Assembly (NCBI GenBank): GCA_023481175.1
Contig: JAMCWM010000045.1
Span: forward strand, 1 to 64,000
Source: Nitrospirota bacterium
GTDB taxonomy: Bacteria; Nitrospirota; Leptospirillia; Leptospirillales; Leptospirillaceae
Direction of reading: 5' to 3'
DNA length: 64,000 nt
Made by a program: the position numbers and the translations under genes. This document shows positions 44,182 through 53,643 of this stretch, piece by piece. Under the pieces are notes generated by a model that did no database searches, was not told where the DNA came from, and saw only the letters and a list, made by a program, of their open reading frames with translations. Every line of letters begins with the position of its first letter. The first letter of the stretch is position 1.

Positions 44182-44934
44182 TTACTTTTCTCCCATATGG
44201 ATCGCGACGATCCCTCCCGACAGGTTCCGGTAGACGACATTCGAAAAGCCGGCCTTCCTGATCGTCTCGCTGAAACTCTCCTGATTCGGGAATTTCGCGA
44301 TCGATGCGGGCAGGTATTCGTAGATCCCTGTATTGTCCCTGGATATCCATTTGCCGATCTTCGGCAGGATGAAGAAGGAATAGAAGCGGTACAACCCATC
44401 CCACAGGGCGTTCACGGGATGGGAAAACTCCAGGCAGGCGAACCGCCCGCCCGGCTTCAGGACCCTGTAGATTTCCGCCAGGGCCACGTCGAGATTGGTT
44501 ACATTCCTGAGCCCGAATCCCACCGTCAGACGGTCAACAGTCCCGGAGGGAAGGGGGATGCTCTCCGCATTGGCCTGGATCATGACAGGCCGGGCACGGC
44601 TCATCCTTTCCTTGAGGCCGTCGATGACACGGGACCGGGCCTTGGAAAGACCCACCCTGAGCATCGCCATGTTGAGGTCGACGGTCATGACAAGACCGTC
44701 TCCCCCCGCCTTCTCGGCGGCCAGGAGAGACAGGTCCGCGGTTCCTCCGCACAGATCCAGAATGACCTGTCCTTTTTCAATTTTCAGAAGGTCGATCGTC
44801 AGGCGCTTCCACCGGTGGTGCTGGCCCAGGCTCAGAACCGAATTGTTGAGGTCGTAGGCCTTGGCTGCCGATGTAAACATGGTCTGGACAACGTCTTGCT
44901 TGAGCTCCTTGGCAGGAAGGGAATACTCCGACAT
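44182..44934 (-). CDS. ubiE: Quinone biosynthesis C-methyltransferase UbiE/MenG
   Basis: A SAM-dependent methyltransferase acting on the quinone ring. The 250-residue protein has the family start MFTSAAKAYDLNN, motif I LDLCGGTADLSL, NAESIPLPSGTVDRLTVGFGLRNV, and RVLKPGGRFACLEFS. UbiE and MenG have the same fold and serve ubiquinone and menaquinone alike; the neighbouring ubiA and chorismate lyase-like genes point to a 4-hydroxybenzoate-derived quinone. AAAGGA precedes the ATG. It is divergent from the ppx/gppA gene. Confidence 0.9.
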   Translation of the reverse strand: MSEYSLPAKELKQDVVQTMFTSAAKAYDLNNSVLSLGQHHRWKRLTIDLLKIEKGQVILDLCGGTADLSLLAAEKAGGDGLVMTVDLNMAMLRVGLSKARSRVIDGLKERMSRARPVMIQANAESIPLPSGTVDRLTVGFGLRNVTNLDVALAEIYRVLKPGGRFACLEFSHPVNALWDGLYRFYSFFILPKIGKWISRDNTGIYEYLPASIAKFPNQESFSETIRKAGFSNVVYRNLSGGIVAIHMGEK

Positions 44935-45111
44935 TCCGGTCCTTTCGGATGATGACGTGGAAGAAGCGTGGCCCGCCGCCGCACGGGAAGGTCATACGCC
45001 CCCTGATTAGTTTTCCCATTATAACCCAAGATTTCCCGGGATCAATCAGGGATGGGCCGAAACCCGGGTATTCTCCTTGGAAGTCGTCCTGTCCTGTGGC
45101 ACAATCAGACA

Positions 45112-46647
45112 ATGAGCCTCCAAAAAATCGCCCTCATCGACATCGGGTCAAATTCCATGCGCCTCGAAATTGTGGCCATTCGCGGTGGGGATTTCTGGAC
45201 AGTGGCCCGATACAAGAGCTCTGCCCGGATCGCCTCGGGGATGTACCCTTCCCTGACCATCACACCGGAGGCCATCGAACGAGCTTCAAAGGCTCTCGGG
45301 GATTTTCGGAAAAGAATCGCTCTCCACCAGGCCGACGAGCTTCGCTGCGTCGCAACATCGGCCGTCCGGGATGCCAGGAATCGCGAAGAGGTCCTTTCGC
45401 GGCTTTCGGCCTCCCTTGAGGCCCCTGTCGAAATTCTGGACGGAGAGCAGGAAGGGTCTTACAGCTGCCTGGGCGTCCAGAACGGCTTCGACAAGGGAGA
45501 TGCCCTCGTTTTCGACATCGGGGGGGGAAGTGCCGAGCTGATCGACCTTCAGGACCATCGCCCGGGAACGATCCTGACCCTTCCTCTGGGCGCGGTTCGA
45601 CTGACCGAGATGTTCTTCGAGAACAGGGGAAGGCCCTCCCCTGCGGAATGGAAAAGGATGGAGCGCCACATCGCCGCCGTCCTCGAGGACAGCGGCCTCT
45701 TCATCCGTCCCTTTCCGGCCCTGGTCGGGGTCGGGGGGACTGCCCGCCAGCTCGCCCGGATCTCCCAGAAGCTGCGTTCCTACCCTTTCCACCCTGATAT
45801 CCATCATTACGAAATTCAGTCACGGGAAGTGGCCCGGATCGCGAAGCGCATCGGCCGCCGCCTGACTCCCGACCAGGCGCGGACACTCAACATCGGCGCC
45901 GACCGCTCCGACATCCTTCCCGCGGGGCTGGCCGTGATCTCCGCGATCACGGCTCTGTCCCGCTCTCCTGTCCTGACCTTTTCCCACTATGGCCTCCGTC
46001 AGGGTCTCTTCATGGAGCACTATCAGAAGACGGTGGGAAGAGAGGAAGGTCCGGTGAGCCGGGGGACCCTCCGGCGCATTGCCCGGCGCTACGGACGGAT
46101 CCGGGATTCGAAGCCTCTGCGGGACATCCTTCATGAACTCGTCCGCCTTCTTTTTCCCTCGGGATTTCCTTCCGAACGTCTTCTCCTTCTCTGCGACATG
46201 CTGGGCACCCTGGCCCTCCTCCCCGTCTTCCACAACCCGTCTCCCAACACGCGGGAACTCTGGGACCTCCTTCTCCATGGAGATCTTCCGGGACTCTCCC
46301 AGCGGGATCGCCTGCTGTGCGGGCTCATCCTCTGCCAGACGGAAGACAGGCCGGGCCGTCCAAAAAAGAAAGGGCACCCTTACCTTCGGCACCTGAGCAA
46401 GGAAGACCTCCGCCTTCTCGGCATCCTGACCCCGCTTCTGGCCCTTGGCAGGGACATTCTTCTCGCTTCGGGAGGGGTCTCCGCCCCCCTGTCCTATCGG
46501 GCCTCCGTCCTCAGGGTCCTTCCCCCCGACCATGAGGAGTCGGATCAATCTCTCGCCCTGGCGATGACCGAAAGCCGCGATCTGGGACTCGGTCATCCCC
46601 TCTCGATCCAGTGGTTCTCGGAGCCGGAAAGCCCCAGCGAATCCTGA
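45112..46647 (+). CDS. Ppx/GppA phosphatase family protein
   Basis: An exopolyphosphatase or pppGpp phosphohydrolase. The 511-residue protein has the sugar kinase/actin fold motifs ALIDIGSNSMRLEIV, LRCVATSAVRDARN, LVFDIGGGSAELI and LVGVGGTARQLA. The C-terminal half (about 310-511) is an HD-like helical domain. The ATG at 45112 starts the first conserved strand. It cannot be told from the sequence whether polyphosphate or pppGpp is the substrate. Confidence 0.88.
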   Translation: MSLQKIALIDIGSNSMRLEIVAIRGGDFWTVARYKSSARIASGMYPSLTITPEAIERASKALGDFRKRIALHQADELRCVATSAVRDARNREEVLSRLSASLEAPVEILDGEQEGSYSCLGVQNGFDKGDALVFDIGGGSAELIDLQDHRPGTILTLPLGAVRLTEMFFENRGRPSPAEWKRMERHIAAVLEDSGLFIRPFPALVGVGGTARQLARISQKLRSYPFHPDIHHYEIQSREVARIAKRIGRRLTPDQARTLNIGADRSDILPAGLAVISAITALSRSPVLTFSHYGLRQGLFMEHYQKTVGREEGPVSRGTLRRIARRYGRIRDSKPLRDILHELVRLLFPSGFPSERLLLLCDMLGTLALLPVFHNPSPNTRELWDLLLHGDLPGLSQRDRLLCGLILCQTEDRPGRPKKKGHPYLRHLSKEDLRLLGILTPLLALGRDILLASGGVSAPLSYRASVLRVLPPDHEESDQSLALAMTESRDLGLGHPLSIQWFSEPESPSES

Positions 46648-46770
46648 CCCCCTGTCCCCCCTTCCATTGACGGATCTTCGTGACCCATTCCGTAGAACCG
46701 ACAAAGGGTTTATGGCAGGACCAAGAGGGACGATCGGATATTTCGGGAGTCCTTCAGAAAAGGCCGGTGA

Positions 46771-47628
46771 TCAGGAGGGTCTGTCCCGGACAGTGCGGCT
46801 TCCGAGGAGGTACGCCAGGGACAGGACCAGAATCACTCCTATCCCGGTCAGTGTTTCCTCCATCGGAGAATCGGGAAGGAGGCTTTTCGCAAAGGTCGAG
46901 GCCAGGACGAAGACGCCCACGAAGAGGCTCAGAAGAACCACCGACCAACCCATGAGCCGGGACAGCCGGACGCCCTGACGGTCGGATCGTTCGATCAGAC
47001 GGGCGATCCAGAGGCCATTGGCTCCGTCCGAAAGACACATTCCCAGAACGAAGGCCGCTCCGACGGCCAGGCCCTCCAGCCTTCCTCCGAGGGAGGAGGC
47101 GGCCAGGGAGAAGACAACCGTCTGGGACAATGTGTCGAAGGAGACGGCGAAGAGCATTCCCAAAAATACCAGAAAGACAGGCCTGTCCAAGGGAACGCCC
47201 CGGAGGAGAAGACGGGCCCTGAACCCCACAGGAACGAAGGGGACCGTCGCCTCCGAGCGCGCCAGAAAAAGACCGTTGGCCCCGGCCATGCCCAGGAGAA
47301 AAATTCCCGAAACGAGACCTCCGAAGAGAGAAAGGGCCGCTGGAACGCGGACGCGAAGAGCCAGGTTGAGAATGCAGGCCCCGAGGGTCATGACGACCAC
47401 CCCATGGCCCAGGGAAAAAAAGAGTCCGGCCCACCGGACCACTCTCCTTTTCCGGACCGACTGGAACCGGAGAATGGCATCGATGGCCGTCAGATGGTCG
47501 GGATCGAGACCGTGGCGGAATCCCATTCCCAGGGCCATCAGAACAAGAAAAACGCTTCCGGCGGCCGCTCCGGAAGCGAGCGGAAAGGGCGTCGTCCCCC
47601 CGGCCGCGACTCCTGAAATGCCTGTCAA
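46771..47628 (-). CDS. NiCoT-family nickel/cobalt transporter
   Basis: A high-affinity nickel importer of the HoxN/NixA family in the cytoplasmic membrane. The 285-residue protein has about eight helices and the family motifs RHGLDPDHLTAID (the metal-selectivity motif RHAxDADHI), FSLGHGVVV, FDTLSQTVVF (FDTATE motif) and LGMCLSDGANG. The TTG start at 47628 has AAGGAG 6 bp upstream and lies 13 bp after the hypE stop; a longer frame starting inside hypE is not used. Its place at the end of the hydrogenase genes shows that it supplies nickel for the active site. Confidence 0.9.
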   Translation of the reverse strand: MTGISGVAAGGTTPFPLASGAAAGSVFLVLMALGMGFRHGLDPDHLTAIDAILRFQSVRKRRVVRWAGLFFSLGHGVVVMTLGACILNLALRVRVPAALSLFGGLVSGIFLLGMAGANGLFLARSEATVPFVPVGFRARLLLRGVPLDRPVFLVFLGMLFAVSFDTLSQTVVFSLAASSLGGRLEGLAVGAAFVLGMCLSDGANGLWIARLIERSDRQGVRLSRLMGWSVVLLSLFVGVFVLASTFAKSLLPDSPMEETLTGIGVILVLSLAYLLGSRTVRDRPS

Positions 47629-47641
47629 CCTCAGCTCCTTT

Positions 47642-48703
47642 CTAGCAAATCCGGGGGAGAGGGTCTCCAAGGAGCCAGTCCACCGTCCGGGTACCGCCCA
47701 TGAGGGTCTTCATCCGAACGCATCCGTCCGGGCGACCCTGCCTTCCTTTCTCGACCCTTCCGATCCGCGTCGCCTCTCGACCCGACGGGTGGGCGCGCAG
47801 GGCCGACAGGAGCCGGTCCGCGGCCTCGGGCCGACAGACCCCTACAAGCCGGCCTTCGTTGGCCAGATAGAGGGGGTCGATTCCCAGAAGCTCGGAGACC
47901 CCCCGAACCTCGGGACGGATCAGAAGCCCGGACTCCTCGATCTCGAAGCACAGACCCGAGATCCGGGCCCACTCGTTCAGGGTGGACGCCACCCCTCCCC
48001 GGGTCGGATCCCGGAGGCAGACGAGTCCCGGACCGGAGGCGAGCATCGCCGCGACCAGGCCGTCAAGCGGCGCCGAATCGGAGCGCAGGGACGTTGTGAT
48101 CCTTCCTTCCTCCCGCGCGGCCAGGACGGTAGCCCCATGATCGCCGACCGGCCCCGAGATGAGGATTTCGTCACCCGGACGGATTCCGGATGGGTCGAGA
48201 TCGACGCCCTCCGGAATCCGTCCGATCCCGGAGGTGTTGATGTAGAGGCCGTCCCCCTTGCCGCGCTCCACCACCTTGGTGTCTCCTGCCACCAGTGACA
48301 CGCCGCACGCCCTGGCCGCACGCCCCATGCTCCGGACAATCCGGACGAGATCTGAAAGGGGGAATCCCTCCTCGAGGACGAAACCCGCCGTCAGATAGAG
48401 CGGACGGGCGCCTCCCATGGCCAGGTCGTTGACCGTCCCATGGACGGAGAGGGATCCGATGTCTCCCCCCGGAAAGAAGAGGGGTGACACCACGAAGGAG
48501 TCGGTGCTCATGGCCCATCGCCCCTCCGACAGATCGAGCTGGGCCTGGTCCCCCTCCTTCCTGAGCCACGGATTGTCGAAGGCCGGGAAGAAGATCTCCT
48601 CCACAAGCTGGGCCGAGGCCCGACCTCCGCTCCCATGGACCATCTCCACGCGCCCTCTTTCCAGATCGAGCCGGACTCCCAGCGATCCCCGCCCCCCGCT
48701 CAA
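47642..48703 (-). CDS. hypE: Hydrogenase maturation protein HypE
   Basis: Dehydrates the carboxamide on its C-terminal cysteine to a thiocyanate and passes cyanide to iron. The 353-residue protein ends in the diagnostic PRIC with the acceptor cysteine as last residue. The AIRS/PurM-like fold shows in MVHGSGGRASAQLVEEI, LAMGGARPLYLTAGFVLEEG, SLVAGDTKVVERGKGDG and LRDPTRGGVASTLNE. The TTG start overlaps the hypD stop by 4 bp (TTGA). The length fits the family. Confidence 0.96.
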   Translation of the reverse strand: MSGGRGSLGVRLDLERGRVEMVHGSGGRASAQLVEEIFFPAFDNPWLRKEGDQAQLDLSEGRWAMSTDSFVVSPLFFPGGDIGSLSVHGTVNDLAMGGARPLYLTAGFVLEEGFPLSDLVRIVRSMGRAARACGVSLVAGDTKVVERGKGDGLYINTSGIGRIPEGVDLDPSGIRPGDEILISGPVGDHGATVLAAREEGRITTSLRSDSAPLDGLVAAMLASGPGLVCLRDPTRGGVASTLNEWARISGLCFEIEESGLLIRPEVRGVSELLGIDPLYLANEGRLVGVCRPEAADRLLSALRAHPSGREATRIGRVEKGRQGRPDGCVRMKTLMGGTRTVDWLLGDPLPRIC

Positions 48704-49821
48704 GAGACGGCCCCTTCCCGGTCCCCATAGTGAAAAACCGCCGCACAGGCCCCTTCGGCGCTGACCATGCAGGCCCCGACCGGCGTGTCGGGAGTGCAGA
48801 GGGTCCCGAATATCCGGCAATCCCGGGGGCCCTTGGCTCCCTTCAGAATCTCTCCGCATTCGCAGATCCCCGGGTCGGAGACAGGACTGACCTCGACAGA
48901 GAACCGGCGTTGGGCATCGAAGAATCCGAACTCCTCCCGGATCGCCAGTCCGCTCCGGGGCAAGGCTCCAAGCCCCCGCCACTCGAAGAAGGACGCCCTT
49001 TCGAACACCCTTTCGATCAGCGCGAGCGAACGGGGATTCCCTTCCGGAACAACCGCGCGCGCGTATTCGTTCTCCACTTCCGCCCGCCCCTCCGCAATCT
49101 GGGACAAGAGCATCCGGAGGGCCAGCAGAATGTCCAGGGGCTCGAAGCCGGCCACCACCAGAGGAATCTTGTGGGTCCGGGAGACAAAGTCGTAGGCCCG
49201 GGTGCCGATGACCGTACTGACGTGGGAGGGGCCGATGACGCCGTCGAGCGTGGTCCCGGAGAGAATGGCTTCCATGGCGGGAGGCGTCAGTACGTGGTTC
49301 GCGAAAACGGAGAAGTTCCGGAGATTTCTCCGGCGGGCTTCGAGGATCACGGCCGCGGTGGGAGGAGTGGTCGTCTCGAACCCGATGGCAAAGAAGACGA
49401 TTTCCCTGTCTGGGAAGGTTTCCGCCAGAGTCAGGGCCTCCATGGCCGAAACGACGGTCCGGACATCCGCCCCACGGGCCCGGGACTTCATGAGGGTTGT
49501 TCCGTGGGAGCCCGGGACCCGGAGAACATCTCCATAGACCGCGAGCATCGCCCTTTTGTCGAGAGCGAGTTCGATGGCCGTGTCGATGCGCCCCTTCGGA
49601 AGGACGCAGACAGGGCACCCCGGACCGTGGACCATGCGGATTTCCGGGGGGAGAAGTTCGAGAAGGCCGAAGCGGTGGAAGGCGTGGGTGTGGCCCCCGC
49701 AGAACTCCATGATCCGGACCGGAGACCGGGGCAGGCGACCCGCCGCAAGGGCCAGTGCATCCAGCAGGGATCGCCCCAGGAGCGGATCGCGGAAGGCTTC
49801 GATATACCGGAGATCGGACAT
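48700..49821 (-). CDS. hypD: Hydrogenase maturation protein HypD
   Basis: The scaffold iron-sulfur protein where HypC and HypE assemble the Fe(CN)2CO unit. The 373-residue protein has MEFCGGHTHAFHRFG, GPGCPVCVLP, FAIGFETTTPPTA and the cluster cysteines near the C-terminus (CECGEILKG, DCRIFGTLCTPDTPVGACMVS). The ATG shares one base with the hypC stop (TGATG). Confidence 0.97.
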   Translation of the reverse strand: MSDLRYIEAFRDPLLGRSLLDALALAAGRLPRSPVRIMEFCGGHTHAFHRFGLLELLPPEIRMVHGPGCPVCVLPKGRIDTAIELALDKRAMLAVYGDVLRVPGSHGTTLMKSRARGADVRTVVSAMEALTLAETFPDREIVFFAIGFETTTPPTAAVILEARRRNLRNFSVFANHVLTPPAMEAILSGTTLDGVIGPSHVSTVIGTRAYDFVSRTHKIPLVVAGFEPLDILLALRMLLSQIAEGRAEVENEYARAVVPEGNPRSLALIERVFERASFFEWRGLGALPRSGLAIREEFGFFDAQRRFSVEVSPVSDPGICECGEILKGAKGPRDCRIFGTLCTPDTPVGACMVSAEGACAAVFHYGDREGAVS

Positions 49822-50051
49822 CAGTCTCCTCCTTCTGAACCGGCGGCTTCCCGGATAAGATTCAGGGTCTTCTGCGCCTCTTCGCGGTCGAGCCGGCCCA
49901 GGGCGAAGCCGACGTGGACGATCACATAGTCCCCCTTCCGGAGCTCTTCAATCAGGACGGTCGAAATTTCCTGGGAAACGCCCCCCAGGCGCACCCGGGC
50001 TCGCGAATCCTCGAGAACCTCCTCCACCAGTGCCGGAACGGCAAGACACAT
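49821..50051 (-). CDS. hypC: Hydrogenase maturation chaperone HypC
   Basis: Small chaperone that binds HypD and the large-subunit precursor through its N-terminal cysteine. The 76-residue protein begins MCLAVPALVEEV, with Cys2 essential in the family, and has YVIVHVGFALGRLD. It stands between hypF and hypD. The cluster has a second HypC-like gene, hupF, dedicated to the hydrogenase. Confidence 0.96.
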   Translation of the reverse strand: MCLAVPALVEEVLEDSRARVRLGGVSQEISTVLIEELRKGDYVIVHVGFALGRLDREEAQKTLNLIREAAGSEGGD

Positions 50052-50070
50052 CGGTCGTTCTCCTCTTTTT

Positions 50071-52437
50071 CTAAATTGAAGGACTCATCTCGGAGGCCCA
50101 CACGGCAAAGGCCTGACCCAGAGCCAGCCCCCCGTCGTTCGCCGGAACCCTTGCCGGCTCGAGGAGTGCGAGGCCGGTTCCCTCGAGCCGCCGACGGAAC
50201 AATCCGGCCAGCAGCCGGTTCTGGAAGACCCCTCCAGACAGGAGAACGGTCGAGAGGCCCGTCCGCGCCCTCCCGTCCTGAACCCATTCCGAGAGGCCTG
50301 TCGCAAGGGCCTCGTGAAAAAGGCGGGCGCCCCTCTCCCGGGAAGGTTCACCGGCAAGCCGGGAGAGGAGGGGACGGAAATCCAGGATGCCCGACTTGAT
50401 CCGGTGGAACCGACCGAGCCTCTCGCCGGGGTCCGTGCGTCCCTTCCGGGCCCAGGACTCGAGCTCCATCGCCCCCTGCCCCTCATACGAGAGGTGTTCA
50501 CGTCCACCGAGAAGGGCGTAGACCGCATCGAAGAGGCGTCCGGCGCTCGATGTCTGCGGGATGAGCCCGGAACGGCCTCCTTCAAGAACCGCCAGGATTT
50601 CTCCGGCGAGAGGGTTCCGGAATCGACGGAGGACCTCATCCCCACGCCCCAATGCCTGGAGGGCGGCCACACCCATGCGCCAGGGCTCCCGGAAGGCCCG
50701 GGCCCCGCCCGGAACGGGAAGGGGGGCAAAATGGCCCAGACGCATCGAGCCGGATCGATCCACCCGCAGAAGCTCCCCTCCCCAGAAGCTCCCGTCCGGC
50801 CCCAGGCCAAATCCGTCCAGCGCGAGCCCCAGGACGGGACCACAGACGCTCCTGTCAGCCATCACCGAGGCCACATGGGCATGGTGATGCTGGACCGGCA
50901 CCACCGGAATCCCCCACGCCTCCCCCAGGTCGAAGGCCATCCGGGTGGAGGGAAAATCCGGATGGAGATCGCAGGCCAGATGGGTCGGAGGTCCCCCGTC
51001 CCGCTCGACGAATCGTTCCAGGGTCTTCCGGAAAAGGTCCCGGCTCTCTAACGTGTCGAGGTCCCCCATATGGGGGAGGACCAGGGCCCTCCCCTTCCGG
51101 ATCCGGCAGGGAGCGGTCTTCTGGTGGCCTCCCAGGGCCAGGACGACCGGCTCAGACGGCAGACTTCCTCCCCGGAGGATCGAAAAGGAGGCGGGGACCC
51201 ATCCCCGGGACCGGCGAAGCAGGATGGGTCCCTCCCGCTCCGGAACGGCCAGGCTGTCGTCCTGGCGTTCCCGGATCGGGCGGCCGTGGACGAGAAGGCC
51301 GTCCACTCGGCCCCGGAAATATCCCAGAACCTCGGCAAGGGATGCTGCGATCGGCTCTCCTTCCGGATTGGCGCTGGTCATGACGAGAGGCGGAAGGGAG
51401 CGTCCCGTCTCCCCGAAGAGAAGATGATGGATCGGGGTGGAGGGAAGAAAAAGTCCGATTCTGTCGAGACCGGGTGCGAGGCTCTCCCGGAGGACCGGCG
51501 CGTTTCGCCTGACGGGAAGCAGGACGATCGGATTCTCCGGGGAAAGAAGCAGCCGACGGGCTTCCGGTGATATCCGGGCAAGCTCCCCCGCGGCGGCGAG
51601 CGATCCCGCCATCACGGCCAGGGGCTTTTCCGGACGGCCCTTGAGCTCCCGGATCCGGGCAATCCCCTCCCGGCTTCCGGCATCGCAGGCCAGATGAACC
51701 CCCCCGAGCCCCTTGAGCGCCAGGACCCCCCCCTCACGGAGGCGGTGCGCCGCCTCCTCAAGGCAGCCGTCCTCCATTTTTCCCCCGCCGTCTCCCTCCA
51801 GAAACCAGGTTTTCGGGCCGCAGTCCGGGCATCCGATGGTCTGGGCGTGAAAACGCCGGTCGAACGGATCCCCATATTCTCTCCGGCACTTTGAACAGAG
51901 GGGAAAACGGCGGAGGGTGGTGCGGCACCGGTCGAAGGGGGTCCCAAGGGCGATCGAATACCGGGGGCCGCACACGGTGCAGGAAATCAGCGGATAACGG
52001 AAGCGACGATTGCCCGGATCGAAGAGTTCCCGAAGGCAGTCGGAGCAGACGGCCGAGTCCGGACGGAGGGACGAGAGATCCCGCTCCTCTCCTCGATTCC
52101 CTCTCCGGGAGCTCCGGAGAACAAAAGATCTTTCATTCCTTCTGACCGGTTGCTCTTCTCGGCGGAGACTGTCGATCCGGGCCCCGGGGGGGAGCTCCGA
52201 TGCAAGCGCCTCCAGGAACCGTCCAAGCCAGGTCCGGTGTCCCTGGATCTCCAGCAAAACCCCCTCCGGAACATTCGCCACCGATCCCGTGAGGGAGAGT
52301 CCCCGGGCAAGCCGGACGACGAAGGGGCGAAAACCCACCCCCTGGACCCGTCCAGAAATCGCAAGGGAGATTCGGGCGATCTCGGCGGGACCTTCAAGGG
52401 ATTCCGGAGCTTCCGCTCCAGAGGGAGAGGGCTTCAC
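50071..52437 (-). CDS. hypF: Carbamoyltransferase HypF
   Basis: Makes the cyanide precursor from carbamoyl phosphate and transfers it to HypE. The 788-residue protein has an acylphosphatase domain (GRVQGVGFRPFVVRLA, about 29-110), two zinc-finger pairs (CSDC, CTVCG, CSKC, CPDCG, about 130-195), a YrdC-like domain (about 210-395) and a Kae1-like domain with the motif VPVQHHHAHVA (about 525) and LSGGVFQN. The GTG start lies 13 bp after hypB. Confidence 0.96.
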   Translation of the reverse strand: MKPSPSGAEAPESLEGPAEIARISLAISGRVQGVGFRPFVVRLARGLSLTGSVANVPEGVLLEIQGHRTWLGRFLEALASELPPGARIDSLRREEQPVRRNERSFVLRSSRRGNRGEERDLSSLRPDSAVCSDCLRELFDPGNRRFRYPLISCTVCGPRYSIALGTPFDRCRTTLRRFPLCSKCRREYGDPFDRRFHAQTIGCPDCGPKTWFLEGDGGGKMEDGCLEEAAHRLREGGVLALKGLGGVHLACDAGSREGIARIRELKGRPEKPLAVMAGSLAAAGELARISPEARRLLLSPENPIVLLPVRRNAPVLRESLAPGLDRIGLFLPSTPIHHLLFGETGRSLPPLVMTSANPEGEPIAASLAEVLGYFRGRVDGLLVHGRPIRERQDDSLAVPEREGPILLRRSRGWVPASFSILRGGSLPSEPVVLALGGHQKTAPCRIRKGRALVLPHMGDLDTLESRDLFRKTLERFVERDGGPPTHLACDLHPDFPSTRMAFDLGEAWGIPVVPVQHHHAHVASVMADRSVCGPVLGLALDGFGLGPDGSFWGGELLRVDRSGSMRLGHFAPLPVPGGARAFREPWRMGVAALQALGRGDEVLRRFRNPLAGEILAVLEGGRSGLIPQTSSAGRLFDAVYALLGGREHLSYEGQGAMELESWARKGRTDPGERLGRFHRIKSGILDFRPLLSRLAGEPSRERGARLFHEALATGLSEWVQDGRARTGLSTVLLSGGVFQNRLLAGLFRRRLEGTGLALLEPARVPANDGGLALGQAFAVWASEMSPSI

Positions 52438-52450
52438 GATTGTCTCCGCT

Positions 52451-53263
52451 TCAGGCCGGGAGATCCGGAACTGTCCCGACCCCTGTCCGCCGTACAGAAA
52501 GCCAGGACAACCACCCTTCCATCCCCTCCCCCGTCCGGGAGGAGAGGGAGAGGATTTCTCCCCCCGGATTGACGGAGCGGAGGGCGTTTTCCGCCCGTTC
52601 GACCTCGAAATCCAGATGGGGAAGAAGATCCGCCTTGGTGAGAAGGGTCAGGTCGGCGTCGCGAAAGATCCGGGGATACTTGAGAGGCTTGTCTTCCCCT
52701 TCCGTCACCGAGAAAAGGACAACCCGGGCGGTCTCTCCGAGGTCGAAGAGCGCCGGACAGACCAGATTCCCGACATTCTCGATGACCAGGATCATCCCGG
52801 GGACAAGAGCGAGCTCGCCCACCGCATGGGCCACCTGGTGGGCATCGAGGTGGCAGCCGGCTCCGGTGTTGATCTGGACGGCAGGCACTCCCAAACGGCG
52901 AATCCGGTCCGCATCCCGGCTCGTCTCCTGGTCTCCTTCGATGACCGCCAGGGGGACCTTGTTCCCCAAAGCTCCGATCGTCCTCTCGAGAAGGGTGGTC
53001 TTTCCCGATCCCGGACTCGAGAGAAGATTCAGGACGAGGAGGCCGTTCGCCGTGAAAAAATCACGGTTGCCCCGGGCGATGCGGTTGTTTTTCCCCAGGA
53101 TGTCCTGTTCGACCGAAATTCTCCGGTGAGACCCTCCGCCCTCCTCCTGCCCATGGGACTCATGAGACACCGAATGATCGCCTTCATCGTGATGGTGATG
53201 GGGAAGAACCCGCCCCCCCATTTTGCCCTCCCCCTGAGACCCGCACCCGCATTCCACGCACAT
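52451..53263 (-). CDS. hypB: Nickel-insertion GTPase HypB
   Basis: GTPase that delivers nickel with HypA. The 270-residue protein begins MCVECGCG (high-affinity nickel site CxxCGC) and has a His-rich stretch of about seven histidines at 22-37 that may store nickel. The G domain has the P-loop SSPGSGKTTLLE, VIEGDQETSRDADRI, VIENVGNLVCPA and TKADLLP. The ATG shares one base with the hypA stop. Upstream in-frame sequence belongs to hypA and is not part of the gene. Confidence 0.96.
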   Translation of the reverse strand: MCVECGCGSQGEGKMGGRVLPHHHHDEGDHSVSHESHGQEEGGGSHRRISVEQDILGKNNRIARGNRDFFTANGLLVLNLLSSPGSGKTTLLERTIGALGNKVPLAVIEGDQETSRDADRIRRLGVPAVQINTGAGCHLDAHQVAHAVGELALVPGMILVIENVGNLVCPALFDLGETARVVLFSVTEGEDKPLKYPRIFRDADLTLLTKADLLPHLDFEVERAENALRSVNPGGEILSLSSRTGEGMEGWLSWLSVRRTGVGTVPDLPA

Positions 53264-53643
53264 CAATCCCCTCCTTTTTCCGGTATTTTCCCGGACCGGT
53301 CGTCGCGCACGATCAGCTCGCAAAGACGGAACTCCATCCCTCCCGTGGGAAGAACCCCGGAGCCCCCGCATCCGGGACAGCTCCGCAAGGGGTCTTGCAG
53401 AGACACTGTCTTTTCGCAGTGAAAGCACCACCCGGTTCCGGGAATCTCCCGGATCTCGAGTTCGGCAAATTCCGAGACCGTTCCCAGGACGGCAGATTCG
53501 AAGCTGAAGGTCAGGGCGGGAACCGAGACCCCCGAAAGCGCCCCCACCTCCAGGACAATCCGATCGATCCGTTCAAATCCTCCCCGGGATGCCTCGTCCT
53601 CGCAGAGTTCCAGGAGACTCATCACCAGAGAGAGTTCATGCAT
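53263..53643 (-). CDS. hypA: Nickel chaperone HypA
   Basis: Delivers nickel to the hydrogenase large subunit with HypB. The 126-residue protein starts MHELSLVMSLLEL, where His2 is a nickel ligand, and has two CxxC zinc pairs (CFHCEK and CPGCGG). The ATG at 53643 overlaps the preceding hupK gene by 8 bp. An earlier ATG ten codons upstream lacks the conserved MHE start. Confidence 0.95.
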   Translation of the reverse strand: MHELSLVMSLLELCEDEASRGGFERIDRIVLEVGALSGVSVPALTFSFESAVLGTVSEFAELEIREIPGTGWCFHCEKTVSLQDPLRSCPGCGGSGVLPTGGMEFRLCELIVRDDRSGKIPEKGGD

